From Acetobacteraceae bacterium (GTDB taxonomy: Bacteria > Pseudomonadota > Alphaproteobacteria > Acetobacterales > Acetobacteraceae), in contig PLSZ01000589.1 in NCBI GenBank assembly GCA_003164305.1, forward strand, positions 1 to 17,186: a stretch of 17,186 nt of DNA. The letters are read 5' to 3'. Position numbers and translations under genes: made by a program. The notes beneath the pieces were generated by a model. That model did not search any database. It was not told where the DNA came from and was given only the letters and a program-made list of their open reading frames with translations. The first letter of the stretch is position 1; each line of letters begins with the position of its first letter. Shown here piece by piece: positions 15,877 through 17,186 of this stretch.

Positions 15877-16419
15877 ATGCGGATCGTGGTGACGGGGACG
15901 TCCGGCGCCGGGAAGACGACGCTGGCGCGGGAACTCTCGGCGCGGTTGGGCGTGCCGCATATCGAGCTGGACGCGATCAATTGGCAACCGGGTTGGCGCG
16001 ACCTGCTGACGGACAATCCGGCGGAATTCAGACGCCTTGTCGCGATGGAGGTCGCGGCCGACTCCTGGGTGATCGACGGCGATTACGGGCTGACGCGAGA
16101 CATCGTCTGGCCGCGCGCGACGCATCTGGTGTGGCTCGACTATGACCGCCCAGTGGTCATGGCGCGGGTGATCGGGCGGTCGGTGTATCGGGCGGTGTCG
16201 GGTGTGGAGCTTTGGCCCGGAACCGGCAATCGCGAGAGTTGGCGGCGGTGGCTGCGTCCCAGTCATCCAATCCGGTGGGCGTGGAGCACGTGGCAACGGC
16301 GGCGGGCCGAGACGGAGGAGCGACTGGCGTGGCCGGAACTCGCGCATCTGGTCGTGCTGCGGTTGCGACGGCGGCGGGAGGCGCGAGCGGCGGTGGAGAG
16401 GTTGGCGCGGGCGGGTTAG
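15877..16419 (+). CDS. P-loop NTPase, adenylate kinase-like (FlaR/topology-modulation group)
   Basis: This 180-residue protein opens with a Walker A loop, GTSGAGKTT (residues 7-15). Next come ELDAINWQPGW (30-40), the substrate-side signature of the small adenylate-kinase-like group annotated as FlaR or DNA topology-modulation protein, then VIDGDYG (65-71) and the hydrophobic strand HLVWLDYDRP (83-92). The C-terminal third is rich in Arg and Trp, with an arginine-dense helix at about 140-175. The natural substrate of the group is unknown to me. It starts 19 bases after the opgH stop, probably on the same transcript. The ATG at 15877 begins right before the beta strand of the P-loop; a GTG at 15862 is the alternative. 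The stop overlaps the stop of the convergent kup gene. Confidence 0.8.
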   Translation: MRIVVTGTSGAGKTTLARELSARLGVPHIELDAINWQPGWRDLLTDNPAEFRRLVAMEVAADSWVIDGDYGLTRDIVWPRATHLVWLDYDRPVVMARVIGRSVYRAVSGVELWPGTGNRESWRRWLRPSHPIRWAWSTWQRRRAETEERLAWPELAHLVVLRLRRRREARAAVERLARAG

Positions 16420-17186
16420 ATCTCGACCCGGAACCCGACCTCCGACAGCGTCTCCTGCGGGATGCGGAAGAAATCCGGGGCACGGCTGGCGATTTTCATC
16501 ATGAAACCGAACAGAGCGAACGGCACCGGACCGAGCTTCGAGCCATGCGCGCGGCGGATCACGGTCTCGTGCCCAATGAAGTAATGCACGTCGGAGAGAT
16601 CGGCGTGAAAGCCCAACAGCTCACAGTTCTTCAGGGTCAACGGGATGTCCGGGCGCTGCATGAACCCGAGCCGCACGGTGATGTGGTAAAATCCATGTCC
16701 GAGACGCTGCAAACTGTGCCGGTCGCGGAACGGCACCCGCGGCCGGCGGTCGGGTGCCACGGTCAGCAGCACCACCGTACTGTGCAACACCGCGTTGTGC
16801 CGGACGTGGTGCAGTATCATGGGTGAGATGCCGTGCTCGACCTTGGTCAGCCAGACGGCGGTGCCCTCGGGCCGGCCGATCACGCGCTCGTCGATATGGG
16901 CGACGAAATCCGTCAGTGGCATCGACATTTCATGCAGGCGGTGGCGGAGTTCGGACGAACCGCGGCGCCAGGACCACATCAGTAACGCCAGTGCGCCGCC
17001 GATGGTCAGTGGAAACCAGCCGCCTTCGACGATCTTCAACGAGTTGGCGGCGAGGAAGGCGCAATCCACTGTGCCGAACACCGCGATCACCGGCACGGCG
17101 GCGACCAGCGGCCAGTTCCACCGCCGTGTCACCATGAAATACAGCAGGATGGTGGTCGCCAGCATCGTGCCGGACACCGCGACGCC
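16416..17186 (-). CDS. kup: Kup potassium uptake transporter (3' part only)
   Basis: This is the C-terminal 256 residues of a Kup/HAK/KT potassium-proton symporter whose start lies beyond the right edge. The visible part opens with GVAVSGTMLATTILLYFMV, a conserved transmembrane helix of the family. Further helices follow around VAAVPVIAVFGTVDCAFLAAN and GGWFPLTIGGALALLMWSW. The cytoplasmic C-terminal domain then begins with the RVIGRPEGTAVWLT segment and ends in FFRIPQETLSEVGFRVEI. Intact family motifs to the last residue suggest a functional gene. Its TAA stop (16418-16416) overlaps the TAG stop of the convergent P-loop gene in the four bases TTAG, leaving no room for a terminator between them. 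Confidence 0.93.
   Translation of the reverse strand, partial: GVAVSGTMLATTILLYFMVTRRWNWPLVAAVPVIAVFGTVDCAFLAANSLKIVEGGWFPLTIGGALALLMWSWRRGSSELRHRLHEMSMPLTDFVAHIDERVIGRPEGTAVWLTKVEHGISPMILHHVRHNAVLHSTVVLLTVAPDRRPRVPFRDRHSLQRLGHGFYHITVRLGFMQRPDIPLTLKNCELLGFHADLSDVHYFIGHETVIRRAHGSKLGPVPFALFGFMMKIASRAPDFFRIPQETLSEVGFRVEI

Overview
The window is GC-rich DNA, about two thirds G+C by eye, packed with genes on both strands. It fits a Gram-negative alphaproteobacterium. Three kinds of gene point that way: an LPS heptose gene (hldE), a periplasmic glucan synthase (opgH) and a hopanoid-type nucleosidase (hpnG-like). It also carries palindromes of the GTCATCCTCGGGCTCGACCC type that are common in alphaproteobacterial genomes. 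Placement in Rhodospirillales/Acetobacteraceae is a guess. I see no rRNA, tRNA, CRISPR array, prophage or transposase gene.

Layout. 1-1028 (-): a secreted protein of unknown function followed by the 5' part of an HSL-type alpha/beta hydrolase that runs off the left edge. 1029-1483: a 455-base divergent gap rich in dyad symmetry. 1484-4756 (+): a membrane acyltransferase-3 protein, a DevC/MacB-type ABC permease and its ATPase, the last two joined by a GTGA overlap. 4771-5757 (-): an agmatinase-family ureohydrolase. 6128-6835 (+): an hpnG-like nucleosidase. 6876-7058: a small non-coding element with terminal inverted repeats and a 13-14 bp flanking duplication, which looks like a MITE. 7116-9414 (+): a metallophosphatase, then bifunctional hldE. 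9416-9523: a composite stem, a 15-bp tandem repeat and a 30-base palindrome between convergent genes. 12571-9649 (-): hisS-prfA-metW, each junction an ATGA overlap. 13845-12694 (-): a GT4 glycosyltransferase, divergent from opgH (13965-15857, +), which is followed by a small P-loop kinase-like gene. 17186-16416 (-): the 3' part of a Kup potassium transporter.

The common theme is the cell envelope: LPS heptose activation (hldE), periplasmic glucan (opgH), a GT4 glycosyltransferase, acyl transfer coupled to an ABC exporter-like pair, and hopanoid processing. The hisS-prfA-metW group is housekeeping. The most notable structural signals are the MITE-like insertion at 6876-7058 and a related palindromic element that sits in frame inside opgH (14303-14408) and is translated as part of the protein.
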